A stretch of 64,000 bases of DNA from Variovorax sp. YR216 (GCF_900107745.1 NZ_FNRO01000015.1:62001-126000), one strand, 5' to 3'. Shown: positions 34,265 to 42,822, counted from the first letter of the stretch. Notes: generated by a model not told the origin, from the letters alone. Translations and numbers: made by a program.

Positions 34265-35056
34265 TCAGAGGTACTCCAGGTTGCCGTCGACGCTGATGGC
34301 CTGGCCGCTGAGGTTCCGCGCCGCGGGCGAGCACAGGAAGAGCGCCATCGCGGCCACATCGCTCGCGCTGACCATGCGCCGCAGCGAGATCTTGTGCAGG
34401 TACTCCTCCCGCATCTGCTCGGCGCTGATGCCCAGGGCCGCCGCGCGCGAAGCGATGACGCCGTCCATGCGCTCGCCCTCCACCACGCCGGGGAGGATCG
34501 CGTTGACGCGAACGCCTTGCGGACCGAGTTCCATCGCCAGCGACTTGGTCAGGCCCACGATGGCCCACTTGGTCGACGCGTACGGCGTGCGGAAGGCGTA
34601 GCCGAGGCGGCCCGCCACCGAACTCATCGTGATCAGGGTGGGGCTGGCCGCGGATTCCTTCAGCAGCGGCACCGCGCGCCGCGCAAAGTAGAACTGGCTG
34701 TTGAGGTTGACCGACACGGTCCGCTCCCAGCCGCCCGCGTCGAGGCTCTCGATGGGCCCGGTCGGCCCGGCGATGCCCGCGTTGTTGATCAGCACGTCCA
34801 GCCCGCCCAGGCAGCCGCGCACGTCGTCGAACACCTGGTCGACGTCGGCCGCCACCGACACGTCCGCCATGCTGCCGGTAATGCCGGGCGTTTCGGTCAC
34901 CAGGCGGTCCAGCGCGGCGCGATCGATGTCGCACACGTGGACGCGCGACCCGGCCTCTTGGAAGGCGCGCGCGATGCAGGCACCGATCCCGCTGGCACCG
35001 GCGGTCACGAGCACGCGCAGCTCCGGCAGGGGTCGAAGGGATTCGTACAGGGGCAT
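34265..35056 (-). CDS. SDR-family oxidoreductase heading the liv-BKACE operon
   Basis: A 263-residue SDR with 'VLVTAGASGIGACIARAFQEAGSRVHVCDID' (NAD-type Asp), 'LINNAGIAGPTGPIESL', Ser in 'ITMSSVAGRLGYAF' and Tyr-x3-Lys in 'TPYASTKWAIVG', and the C-terminal 'SGQAISVDGNLEYL'. The start with TAGASGIG instead of TGGASGIG occurs in several sugar- and hydroxyacid-SDRs. GGAGG precedes the ATG at 35056. It is the first gene of a seven-gene minus-strand operon (SDR, livHMGF, BKACE, SDR) and lies downstream of the shared element at 35137-35181. Confidence 0.92.
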   Translation of the reverse strand: MPLYESLRPLPELRVLVTAGASGIGACIARAFQEAGSRVHVCDIDRAALDRLVTETPGITGSMADVSVAADVDQVFDDVRGCLGGLDVLINNAGIAGPTGPIESLDAGGWERTVSVNLNSQFYFARRAVPLLKESAASPTLITMSSVAGRLGYAFRTPYASTKWAIVGLTKSLAMELGPQGVRVNAILPGVVEGERMDGVIASRAAALGISAEQMREEYLHKISLRRMVSASDVAAMALFLCSPAARNLSGQAISVDGNLEYL

Positions 35057-35136
35057 GAGGTTCCTCCACGCTCGCACGTCGCCACCCATGGCGCCGCGTC
35101 GTCTGCCGCAGAGTCTCCGCGGGGGCCGCTCGCCGC

Positions 35137-35181
35137 CCTATGTGCCGGACGCACACTTTTTCCCCGGCTTGGATGTCATCG
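35137..35181. promoter_or_regulatory. Shared regulatory element, copy 1 (upstream of SDR/liv operon)
   Basis: CCCTATGTGCCGGAC followed by GCACAC (35137-35157) and GATGTCATCG (35172-35181). The same two blocks occur upstream of the binding-protein gene (39511 and 39547), with 35 and 36 bp between block starts. TGTGC-N5-GCACA is a perfect inverted repeat here. It lies between the divergent SDR (35056) and PucR-type regulator (35279), so that regulator is the obvious candidate to bind it. Confidence 0.6.
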
Positions 35182-35278
35182 CTCCTCATGCCGGCGATGA
35201 CCGGCTCTGTTAGCCTAGCTCCAGCCACGGGGACCGGAATTGCCATGCCCCGTCGACACAAGAATTCGAGACAGCACG

Positions 35279-37237
35279 ATGCGCACCACTGAAGAGGAGA
35301 CCGGCGAGCAGATCGCCTTGCAGCTTGTCCAGCTGCTGCACCAGGGCACGTCCACGGACGAATTCACGCAATGCATGGTCGAGGTCGAGGCATTGCCCGC
35401 CGCCTTGCCCGGCAAGTCCAACCTGGTCGAGGCGGTGCGCATGGCGATGGCCGTGCGCAACCGGCTCGAACTGCTGCAGCAGCGCGAGAGCGGCATGCTG
35501 GCCGTGATCGAGTCGGCGCAGGAACTCTCGAGCCGGCTCGACCTCACCAGCCTGCTGGGCGCCATCGTGACGCGCGCACGCAAGCTGCTTGGCTCGGACC
35601 TGGCGTGGCTGTCGGTCCACGATCCCGCGCGCGACGAGTTCCGCGTGCTGGTGGCGCAGGGCGCGATCTCGCCGCGCGTGTCCGACATGGTCACGCTGCG
35701 CGGCCGCGGTGTCGCAGGGGTGGTGATGTCCACGCGTCTGCCCTTCACCACGGCGGACTACCTGCACGACACGCGCTTCGCTCATGACGCGGGGCTGGAC
35801 GACATCTTCCGCGAAGACGGCATCGCCGCCCTGGTCGGCGTGCCGCTGCTCTGGGAGGGCGAGGTCATCGGCCTGCTCTTCGTGGCCGATCGCTACCACC
35901 GGGTCCACACCACGCAGAGCCTGTCGATCCTGTGCACGCTCGCCACCCACGGCGCGGTGGCACTGAAGAACGCGCGCGATTTCGAGGCGGTGCATGCGGC
36001 GCTGGCGAAGGCCGACGCCACGCGTGCCGAACTGGAGCGGCACCTGCGCGGCATCCAGGCCGCAGCGGATGCACACGAGCAGATGACGTCGCTGCTGGCA
36101 CGTGGCGCTTCGCTGTCCACGCTGTGCCAGTCGGTCGCGCAGCTCCTCGGCGGCAGCCTGCTGGTGCTGGACGAGGCGGCGCAGGTGATCAGCCAGGGCG
36201 CGGCAACGGGCTATGCCGACCTGGGTGCGCAGGGCTACGAGCCCCACGGGGCGCGCAGCGCCGAGCTTGCAAACGCCCTGCGCCTGAGCCGCCAGATGGG
36301 CCGCTCCGTCCAGGCCTACGAGGAAGGCGACGAGTGCTGCCGCGTGATGCCGGTGATCGGCGGCGACGACGTGCTGGGCTCCATCGCGCTGTTCCATCGG
36401 GGGGCCCTCGAGGAGGTCGCGGTGCGCACCTTCGAGCGCAGCTCGAGCGTGATCGGCATCGTGCTGCTCTCGCAGGAGCGCATGGAAGCCGCCAAGAGCC
36501 GCAATGCCTCGGCACTGCTGCGCACCCTGGTGTCGCCGCGCCAGGACGCGCCGGCCGTGCTGGTCAATCGGGCCGAGCGCCTGGGGCTCGATCTTTCGCA
36601 GCCGCTGGCTCTGCTGCTGGTGGAGATGGAAGGGCCCGGCGCCGGTTACGCGGCAAGGCACTTCCGCGCCCTGGCATCGACGGAGCGCGCCCTGGTCGAC
36701 GAGATCGACGGCGTGCTGGTGATCCTCTGCGGCGCGCCACGGGCCTTCGACCTGCGCCAGGACGTCTCCAGCTGGGCGCGGCGCAATGCGTCAGCGATGC
36801 ATCGCGGCGTGCTCTCCCGGCCGGCGGCGTCGCCCGCCGAGATCCCGGCGCTCTACGCCACGCTCCGGCGCGCGTTGGGCGTGCTCGGGCGGCTGGGCAT
36901 CCAGGGCCAGGTGCTCGGGCAGAACGAGCTGGCCCTCTACTCGGCGCTGTTCGAGACGCACGACCAGGCGAGCCTGTCGCAGTTCCTCGACGCAACCATC
37001 GGCCCCGTGATCGCGCACGACGGCAAGCGCAACGCGCAGCTGGCGTCCACGCTGCTGTGCTACTTCGACTGCAACCAGAACGCCAAGACCACCGCGCAGC
37101 GCCTGGGCATCCACGTGAACACCGTGCGCCAGCGGCTGGCCACCATCGAGGACATGCTGGGACATTGGGGCAATGCCGCGCGGGCGTTGGAGATCCACAT
37201 GGCGCTGCGCCTGTGGAGCCTGATCGCACCCGAATGA
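35279..37237 (+). CDS. PucR-family transcriptional regulator with GAF domain
   Basis: About 652 residues. A GAF domain lies at about residues 75-250 ('SSRLDLTSLLGAIVTRARKLLGSDLAWLSVHD', 'VGVPLLWEGEVIGLLFVADR'). A central GGDEF-like/CdaR region follows, then a PucR-type helix-turn-helix at the C-terminus: 'TLLCYFDCNQNAKTTAQRLGIHVNTVRQRLATIEDMLG'. Such proteins sense small ligands and activate catabolic operons. The ATG at 35279 lacks a strong ribosome site; a TTG at 35240 would add 13 residues. It is embedded in the catabolic island and is divergent from the SDR/liv operon. Confidence 0.9.
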   Translation: MRTTEEETGEQIALQLVQLLHQGTSTDEFTQCMVEVEALPAALPGKSNLVEAVRMAMAVRNRLELLQQRESGMLAVIESAQELSSRLDLTSLLGAIVTRARKLLGSDLAWLSVHDPARDEFRVLVAQGAISPRVSDMVTLRGRGVAGVVMSTRLPFTTADYLHDTRFAHDAGLDDIFREDGIAALVGVPLLWEGEVIGLLFVADRYHRVHTTQSLSILCTLATHGAVALKNARDFEAVHAALAKADATRAELERHLRGIQAAADAHEQMTSLLARGASLSTLCQSVAQLLGGSLLVLDEAAQVISQGAATGYADLGAQGYEPHGARSAELANALRLSRQMGRSVQAYEEGDECCRVMPVIGGDDVLGSIALFHRGALEEVAVRTFERSSSVIGIVLLSQERMEAAKSRNASALLRTLVSPRQDAPAVLVNRAERLGLDLSQPLALLLVEMEGPGAGYAARHFRALASTERALVDEIDGVLVILCGAPRAFDLRQDVSSWARRNASAMHRGVLSRPAASPAEIPALYATLRRALGVLGRLGIQGQVLGQNELALYSALFETHDQASLSQFLDATIGPVIAHDGKRNAQLASTLLCYFDCNQNAKTTAQRLGIHVNTVRQRLATIEDMLGHWGNAARALEIHMALRLWSLIAPE

Positions 37238-37260
37238 GGCCCCGGCGCGCGGGCGGCCTC
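37236..37260. terminator. Possible bidirectional stem-loop terminator
   Basis: GAGGCC (37236-37241) pairs perfectly with GGCCTC (37255-37260), closing a GC-rich 13-base loop in the 25-bp gap between the convergent regulator and SDR genes. There is no T-run, so rho-independent action is uncertain. Confidence 0.35.
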
Positions 37261-37262
37261 CC

Positions 37263-38039
37263 CTAGCGCCGCTCGAACTCCTTCCCGCCAAGGTAGAGCC
37301 GGTTGAACACCGGCGAGATCACCAGCTCGTTGATGCACACATGCGGCGGCAGTTCGGCGATGAAGCGGATGGTGCGCCCCAGGTCTTCTTCCTGGAGCAT
37401 GCGTGCCATGTCGTCGGCGCTCGGCGCGACCGGGCGGGACTTGAGGATGGGCGTGGCCACCTCGCCCGGGCACAGGGCCGTGGCGCGCAGGCCGTGGATG
37501 CCTTCCTCGATGTTGAACGAATGGCTGAGCGCGATCATGCCGGCCTTGGTGGCGGTGTACGCCGGGCCGGTCAGGTGCGTCAGGTGCCAGCCCACGAACG
37601 ACGCGACGTTGATCACCGTGCCGTGCCCGAGCCCACGCATGCCGTGGATGACCGCCAGCGTGCAGTAGGTGGCGCCACTGAGGTTGACGGCCACCACCTT
37701 GTCGAAGGTCTCGCCGTCGGTGTCGCCCCAGTAGCGCTTGGGAAAGTTGATGCCGGCGCTGTTGACCAGGATGCCGACCGGCCCGTACGCCTCGTGGATG
37801 TCCTGGGCCACGCGCTGCACGGAGGCCTTGTCCGCGACATCCAGGGGCATCGCGATGATCGCAGCATCATCGACGCCGGCGCGCCGGGCCGTAGCCAGCG
37901 CGGTCTCCAGCTTGGCCGGGTCGCGGCCCGAGATGACGACGCGGCAGCCTGCGCGTGCCAGTTCGATGGCACCGGCCAGGCCGATGCCGCTGCCACCGCC
38001 GGTGACCCAGGCCAGCTGGCCTTCGAGGGAAGAGGTCAT
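37263..38039 (-). CDS. SDR-family oxidoreductase
   Basis: A 258-residue SDR with 'AWVTGGGSGIGLAGAIELARAGCRVVISGRDP' (Arg after Gly suggests NADP preference), 'LVNSAGINFPKRYWGDTDGETF', Ser in 'INVASFVGWHLTHLTG' and Tyr-x3-Lys in 'GPAYTATKAGMIALSHSF'. 'GLRATALCPGEVATPIL' is standard. It lies 108 bp downstream of the binding-protein gene on the same strand and is probably transcribed with it. The exact alcohol substrate is unknown. Confidence 0.92.
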   Translation of the reverse strand: MTSSLEGQLAWVTGGGSGIGLAGAIELARAGCRVVISGRDPAKLETALATARRAGVDDAAIIAMPLDVADKASVQRVAQDIHEAYGPVGILVNSAGINFPKRYWGDTDGETFDKVVAVNLSGATYCTLAVIHGMRGLGHGTVINVASFVGWHLTHLTGPAYTATKAGMIALSHSFNIEEGIHGLRATALCPGEVATPILKSRPVAPSADDMARMLQEEDLGRTIRFIAELPPHVCINELVISPVFNRLYLGGKEFERR

Positions 38040-38147
38040 GGATCTGTTCTCCGCTTTGCTGCTGCCGCGTCCATGCGGCGGGGTTGTACGCCCGGATCGT
38101 AGTGGCGAAGCGGCGGCCCCGACGATCCGGTCCTCGACCAGCGGGCT

Positions 38148-39398
38148 TCAGCCCGGGCGCTGCATCTTGCAGCTGGCCTGTGCCGGCACGGACACCGCCT
38201 CGGCGCTGAACACCTTGACCGGCTTGAAGCCCATGTCGGTGCCGTCGGCCTTGTACTTCGCGTCCTTGGACACCACCGACACCACCAGCGGCATCTGCAC
38301 CTGGTGGTCGGCCGCGCGCATGCTCATCTCGCCCATCGGCGTCTTGAGCCTGCCGGATTCCAGGGCCTTGGCGAAGGCATTGACATCGAGCGCGCCGTTG
38401 ACCGCCTTGGTTCGCTTGAGCGCATCGGTCACCATCTCCAGGCCGAACACCGTCTGCGGCTCGACGAACACCGGGGCATGCCCGATCTTCGCTGTGTAGT
38501 CGGCCACGAAGCGCTCGCCGGCGGCACCGGCGGCTTCGGCATTGAAGGCGTGCGCCACGTAGTTGCCGATCGCCAGCTCGCCCGCGTTGCTGACGTTGCC
38601 GGGCTGGTCGAGGTAGACGGTGCCGAAGCGCGCCTTGAGGCCGCTGGCCTTGGCCGCCTTCATCATCAGCAGCAGGTCGTTGGACCAGTTGCCGGTCATC
38701 ACCGTCTCGGCGCCCGAGGCACTGATCTTGGACACGTACGGCGCGAAGTCCTGGATCTTGTTCACGTCATGCAGCGTCTTCTCCACCACCTGGTAGCCGC
38801 CGGCGCTCGCGTTGTCGACGATGGCCTGCTCCATGTCCTGACCCCAGGAGTAGTTCTGGTTGATCGCGTAGACCTTGGTGCCCAGCGCGTGGGCCTCCTT
38901 CATCGCCTCCACCAGGGCCTTGGCGCGGATCTGCGCATTGCCCGCGAAGCGGAAGTGATAGAAGTTGCACTTCTCCCCCGTGAGCTCGAGCGCCTCGGCG
39001 CCGACGTTGATGTAGACGACCTCCTTGCCGGGGTTGCGCAGGTTGTGCTTGCGCACGTCCTCGGTGATCTGGCCGCCGATGGCCGACGAGGAGCCCTGCA
39101 CGATGATCTGCACGCCGTCGGCAATCGCCGCCTTCAGCTTCTCGGACGCACCGGCCGGCCCGCCCTGGTTGTCGTACTCGACCAGCTGCACCGGCTCGCC
39201 GTTCCAGCCGCCCGCGGCATTGAACCGGTCGATGGCAAAGCGCACGCCTGCACGGTAGGCCTGGCCAGAGGAGGCCTGCGGGCCGGACAGCGTCTCGACC
39301 ATGCCGATCTTCACGGGAGCGGCATGGACCGCTGCAGCTGCAATCAGCAGCAGGGAGGCCGGCAGCGCGGCGCGGGCAAGGTGGCGAACGACGGTCAT
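38148..39398 (-). CDS. Liv-type ABC importer substrate-binding protein
   Basis: A 416-residue periplasmic binding protein. The signal peptide is 'LARAALPASLLLIAAAAVHA'; the mature part begins 'APVKIGMVETLSGPQASSGQAYRAGVRFAIDRFNAAGGWNGEPVQLVEYDNQGGPAGASEKLKAAI'. AGGAG lies eight bases before the ATG at 39398. Cys pairs late in the protein ('TGEKCNFYHF' and 'QASCKMQ') may form a disulfide. It is separated from the livFGHM genes by the PucR gene but carries the same upstream element, so both halves of the transporter are probably co-regulated. Confidence 0.93.
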   Translation of the reverse strand: MTVVRHLARAALPASLLLIAAAAVHAAPVKIGMVETLSGPQASSGQAYRAGVRFAIDRFNAAGGWNGEPVQLVEYDNQGGPAGASEKLKAAIADGVQIIVQGSSSAIGGQITEDVRKHNLRNPGKEVVYINVGAEALELTGEKCNFYHFRFAGNAQIRAKALVEAMKEAHALGTKVYAINQNYSWGQDMEQAIVDNASAGGYQVVEKTLHDVNKIQDFAPYVSKISASGAETVMTGNWSNDLLLMMKAAKASGLKARFGTVYLDQPGNVSNAGELAIGNYVAHAFNAEAAGAAGERFVADYTAKIGHAPVFVEPQTVFGLEMVTDALKRTKAVNGALDVNAFAKALESGRLKTPMGEMSMRAADHQVQMPLVVSVVSKDAKYKADGTDMGFKPVKVFSAEAVSVPAQASCKMQRPG

Positions 39399-39510
39399 GG
39401 ACTTGTCTCCTTCTTCAGTGATGGAACGGTGGCCGCGCGCAGCGGGCTCCTCGGAGCGACACGCGGGTGCTGTCTTGTGCTGCGGAAGTCTCTGCAAAGC
39501 GCGCCCTGGA

Positions 39511-39557
39511 CCCTATGTGCCGGACACACACATTTGCAGGCGCTTCGATGTCATCGA
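39511..39557. promoter_or_regulatory. Shared regulatory element, copy 2 (upstream of binding-protein gene)
   Basis: CCCTATGTGCCGGAC followed by ACACAC (39511-39531) and the palindrome CGATGTCATCG (39546-39556). The first block differs from copy 1 in one of 21 bases and the second is identical over ten. It lies about 115-160 bp upstream of the binding-protein ATG (39398), within the 376-bp gap that also precedes the tannase-like gene. Nothing else recognisable is in that gap apart from GC-rich sequence. Confidence 0.6.
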
Positions 39558-39774
39558 CTCGCAGGCCAGGCGGGCGAAGGCGGGGACCGGCGCGGGGCCC
39601 CGTGCGCGCCCCTGGGAAACCCGACCTGGGGCTTTCCCGCGCTGTCCGCAAATGACTCCTGGCGTTCCGCGCACGACCTTTCGGACGGTCATGCCGCGCT
39701 CCAACATCGGCCGCCAAGGCGCTGGGTGTGGTCGTCGACCACGGCGCCCCACCCAAGAAGCATTGGAGACTCTA

Positions 39775-41535
39775 GTGAAGCAACACCATTTGATCCTGTT
39801 CGGCTGCCTGAGCGCGATCACGCTGGCGGCCTGCGGCGGTGGCGGCAGCTACAACATCAGCGGCGCCGGCACCGGCGCCGGCGGTGGCACGGGCACACCG
39901 ACAACACCCACCACACCTCCCGTCGTCGCCTCGCCCAAGGCGTGCGCCGACCTGGTCGGCATGGAGATCCCTGCCTCGGCCATCGGGCTGCCGACCACCG
40001 GCGGCAAGGTGACGGCGGCGACGGTCACCGCCGCGGCCGGCACCGGCGCCGCTGCGCTGCCCGAGTACTGCAACGTGCTGGGCAGCATCGCGCCGGTGGA
40101 CTCCACCGCGCCCAGCATCAACTTCCGCCTGGCCCTGCCCACCACCTGGAACAAGAAGGTGGTCATGTTCGGCGGAGGCGGCTTCGACGGCACCTTGCCG
40201 AACGTGGCGGGCAACGTGCCCGCGGGCCCGGCCGACCAGCCCACGCCGCTGGGCCGCGGCTATGCCACCTTCGCCAGCGACTCCGGCCACCAGGCCAACG
40301 CCGCCGGTTCGCTCGACGGCCAGTTCCAGCTTAACGACGAGGCCTTCCGCAACTTCGGCGGCCATGCGCTCAAGAAGACGCACGACGCCGCCATCTACCT
40401 GATCAAGGCACGCTATGCGGCCGGGGCGCCGGTGAAGTCGTACTTCGCCGGCGGCTCGACCGGTGGCCGCGAGGCCGTGTCCGTGGCACAGCGCTGGCCG
40501 CAGGACTGGGACGGCATCATCGCCTGGTACCCCGCGTGGAACCAGCTGTCGGCCATGCTGGGCGGCCATCGCATGAGCCGCGCCCTGGCGCAGCCGGGCG
40601 CCTACCCGAACACGCCCAAGCGCGCCCTGCTGCTCAAGGCGGTGCTGCAGGCCTGCGACACGCTGGACGGTGTCGCCGACGGCCTGGTCAGCAACCAGCT
40701 GAAGTGCAACAGCGTCTTCGATCCTTCGGTGGCCACGGTGGACGGCGCCCCGCTGCGTTGCGCCAACGGCGCCGACACGGGCGACAACTGCCTGTCCGAC
40801 GCGCAGATCACCGCCCTGAAGACGATCAATACCGCGACGAGCTTCAACTTCTTCGTTGCCAGCGGCTCCGCCGGCTACCCGGGCTACAACGTCTGGGGCG
40901 CCGACCTCGGCATCACCAGCAACCCGTCGCCGCTGCAGCCGACCGTGACCTTCCTGAACTTCGGCACCGAGCAGCCGGCGATGCCCGTGCCGGCCGGCGC
41001 GCCCTACATCACCAAGCAACTCGACCAGACGATCAAGTACGGCGTGACGCGCGACCTGCAGTTCGACTCGCTGTCGCTCGACCCCGAGAACCCCGGACCC
41101 TGGGGCGCCCGGCTCAGCGAGCTGAGCACGATGCTGGACGTCAGCAGCGACCTGTCGGAATTCGCGGCCCGCGGTGGCAAGCTGCTGCTCGCGCACGGCC
41201 TGTCGGACGTGCTGGTCAGCACCCGCGCCACCGAGCAGTTCTACCAGCGCCTGCAGGCCCAGTTCGGCCCGAGCTACGTCGACGGCTTCGCGCGCTACTA
41301 CGAAGTCGCGGGCTACGGACATGCCGTGAGCACCGTGTTCAACGCGACCTGGGACTCCCTGACCGCCCTGGAGCAATGGGCAGAAAAGGGCACCGCCCCC
41401 AAGGGGCAGGTGACCACCGACACCGCGGGGGTCCCGGGCCGCAAGCGCCCGCTGTGCGACTACCCCGCGTGGCCCAAGTACAAGGGTTCGGGCGACGTGA
41501 ACGCCGCCGAATCCTTCACCTGCGCGACCTTCTGA
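39775..41535 (+). CDS. Tannase/feruloyl-esterase-family lipoprotein
   Basis: A 586-residue alpha/beta hydrolase of the tannase family. The GTG at 39775 has GGAG six bases upstream. The N-terminus 'LFGCLSAITLAACGGGGS' is a lipoprotein signal (Cys20 in LAAC), followed by a Gly/Thr/Pro linker. The nucleophile is Ser228 in 'KSYFAGGSTGGREAVSVAQRWPQDWDGII'. The acid is in 'LAHGLSDVLVS' and the His in 'EVAGYGHAVS'. Known family members have Cys next to Ser and His (CS-D-HC); here these positions are Gly and Ala. It probably hydrolyses an ester outside the cytoplasm and feeds the PucR-controlled uptake system. Confidence 0.85.
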   Translation: MKQHHLILFGCLSAITLAACGGGGSYNISGAGTGAGGGTGTPTTPTTPPVVASPKACADLVGMEIPASAIGLPTTGGKVTAATVTAAAGTGAAALPEYCNVLGSIAPVDSTAPSINFRLALPTTWNKKVVMFGGGGFDGTLPNVAGNVPAGPADQPTPLGRGYATFASDSGHQANAAGSLDGQFQLNDEAFRNFGGHALKKTHDAAIYLIKARYAAGAPVKSYFAGGSTGGREAVSVAQRWPQDWDGIIAWYPAWNQLSAMLGGHRMSRALAQPGAYPNTPKRALLLKAVLQACDTLDGVADGLVSNQLKCNSVFDPSVATVDGAPLRCANGADTGDNCLSDAQITALKTINTATSFNFFVASGSAGYPGYNVWGADLGITSNPSPLQPTVTFLNFGTEQPAMPVPAGAPYITKQLDQTIKYGVTRDLQFDSLSLDPENPGPWGARLSELSTMLDVSSDLSEFAARGGKLLLAHGLSDVLVSTRATEQFYQRLQAQFGPSYVDGFARYYEVAGYGHAVSTVFNATWDSLTALEQWAEKGTAPKGQVTTDTAGVPGRKRPLCDYPAWPKYKGSGDVNAAESFTCATF

Positions 41536-41622
41536 TCGGGCGAGGGCCGCGGGGTGTGCTCACATCGCTGCGACCTCTTCTGTGTGACATGACGACATAG
41601 GCACCGGGCACGCCGCGCCAGA

Positions 41623-41655
41623 GACTCGAGCCAGGATTGATAACCCTGGCGAGTC
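41623..41655 (+). promoter_or_regulatory. Stem-loop immediately before the AraC start codon
   Basis: GACTCG(AG)CCAGG (41623-41635) pairs with CCTGGCGAGTC (41645-41655), giving an 11-bp stem with a two-base bulge and a nine-base loop. It ends six bases before the ATG at 41662, where no ribosome site is visible. It could be an operator for the AraC regulator, a translational control hairpin or a terminator for the tannase-like gene. Confidence 0.4.
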
Positions 41656-41661
41656 CGACGC

Positions 41662-42822
41662 ATGTCACACCGGATACCGCCGCCCTGGAGGCGGCACTAC
41701 CCTCCCTACCAGATTGCCGCACTGGTCCGGCTTCTCCATGGCAAGGGCCTGCCGGCAGACGCGGTGCTGGCCGGCACCGGGCTGGACGCCGCGGCGCTTG
41801 AGGATGTGGCCTGCCGCACGTCGGTAATGCAGCACCTGGGGGCCTGGCGCAACGCGCTGGAGCTCGGAGCCGACCCCGGCCTGGCGTTCCAGCTGGGGCG
41901 CGCCTTGCACCTGCCCCACCATGGCACCTGCGGATTGATGCTCCTGTCCTGCGAATCGGTGGGCGACTACTTCCGCTTGGCCCAGGCCTACCAGGGACTG
42001 ATGGCCGGCGCCATGACGCTGGAAGCCCGCACCGAGGGAGACGATGCGCTCTGGGTGCTCGGCGACGGCGTCGTCCGCGAGCTGCCCGAGGCCTTGCGTG
42101 TCTTCCTGGTCGAGCAGCAGTTCGCCCAGCTCGCCACCCAGATCCATGACCTCCTGGGGCCCGAAGTCCGCCCCAACCTGGCGCGCTTCGCCTATCCCGC
42201 GCCGCCGCACCGGTCGATCTACGCCGAGCAACTGCAGTGCCCCTGTGTCTTCGGCTGGCATCGCAACGAGCTTCGCTTCGATGGCGAAGTGCTCTCGCAG
42301 CGCCCGAGGCTGGCCAACTCCTTCACCTCCGCCGCGCTCCAGACGGCCTGCGAAGGCCTGCTGGCAGAGATCGAGGATTCGCTCGGCTTCGCGGGCAAGG
42401 TCTACCAGGCCCTGCGCCTGCTGCCCGATCCGGGCGCCGGCATGAAGACGGTGGCTTCCAACTTCAAGATGACCGAGCGCACGCTGCGGCGGCGGCTCGC
42501 CGTCGAGGGCACGTCCTTCTCGAACATCGCCGACCAGGTCCGGCACAGCATGGCGACCCAGCACCTGCAGCGGCCGGGGGCCAGTGTCGAGCAGATCGCG
42601 CTCATCACCGGCTTCTCGGACTCGGCCAACTTCAGGCGGGCCTTCCTGCGCTGGACCGGGATGACGCCTGCCCAGTTCCGAAGGCAGCACCAGGAGCGGC
42701 GCGCGCACCCGTGGCCCGCGAGGGCCGAAGCCAGCCCGGCACCACTCACCGCCGCGCCCGGAGGCGCGCGACGTGCAGGTGCACGTGCAGGTGCAGGTGC
42801 AGGCAACCTACTGGCTGGCTGA
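41662..42822 (+). CDS. AraC-family regulator with arabinose-binding-type N-domain (OruR-like)
   Basis: A 386-residue regulator. An N-terminal AraC-binding-type domain ('HHGTCGLMLLSCESVGDYFRLAQAYQGLMAGAMTLEAR') precedes a C-terminal helix-turn-helix pair: 'MKTVASNFKMTERTLRRRLAVEGTSFSNIADQVRHSMATQHLQRPGASVEQIALITGFSDSANFRRAFLRWTGMTPAQFRR'. After the DNA-binding domain there is an unusual tail of about 50 residues ending in Ala/Gly/Arg repeats encoded by GTGCAG hexamers. It is convergent with the PHB depolymerase (15-bp overlap) and may regulate that gene or the tannase-like gene. Confidence 0.9.
   Translation: MSHRIPPPWRRHYPPYQIAALVRLLHGKGLPADAVLAGTGLDAAALEDVACRTSVMQHLGAWRNALELGADPGLAFQLGRALHLPHHGTCGLMLLSCESVGDYFRLAQAYQGLMAGAMTLEARTEGDDALWVLGDGVVRELPEALRVFLVEQQFAQLATQIHDLLGPEVRPNLARFAYPAPPHRSIYAEQLQCPCVFGWHRNELRFDGEVLSQRPRLANSFTSAALQTACEGLLAEIEDSLGFAGKVYQALRLLPDPGAGMKTVASNFKMTERTLRRRLAVEGTSFSNIADQVRHSMATQHLQRPGASVEQIALITGFSDSANFRRAFLRWTGMTPAQFRRQHQERRAHPWPARAEASPAPLTAAPGGARRAGARAGAGAGNLLAG
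42773..42802. repeat. Five tandem GTGCAG-type hexamers
   Basis: GTGCAG, GTGCAC, GTGCAG, GTGCAG, GTGCAG in tandem. They encode the low-complexity AraC tail and run to within a few bases of the convergent depolymerase stop. Hexamer slippage would keep the frame. Confidence 0.8.

Noticed and set aside
32112..35200. Two long plus-strand open frames opposite the liv genes
   Set aside because: The sense strand encodes complete LivM, LivH and SDR proteins; the antisense products are low-complexity and lack motifs.
39505..39560. Sigma-54 promoter in the shared element
   Set aside because: CCGGCACATAGGG resembles the GG half only; the GC element at the required spacing is absent.
39772..41376. Long antisense frame opposite the tannase-like gene
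   Set aside because: Low-complexity shadow of a clear alpha/beta-hydrolase gene with signal peptide and catalytic motifs.
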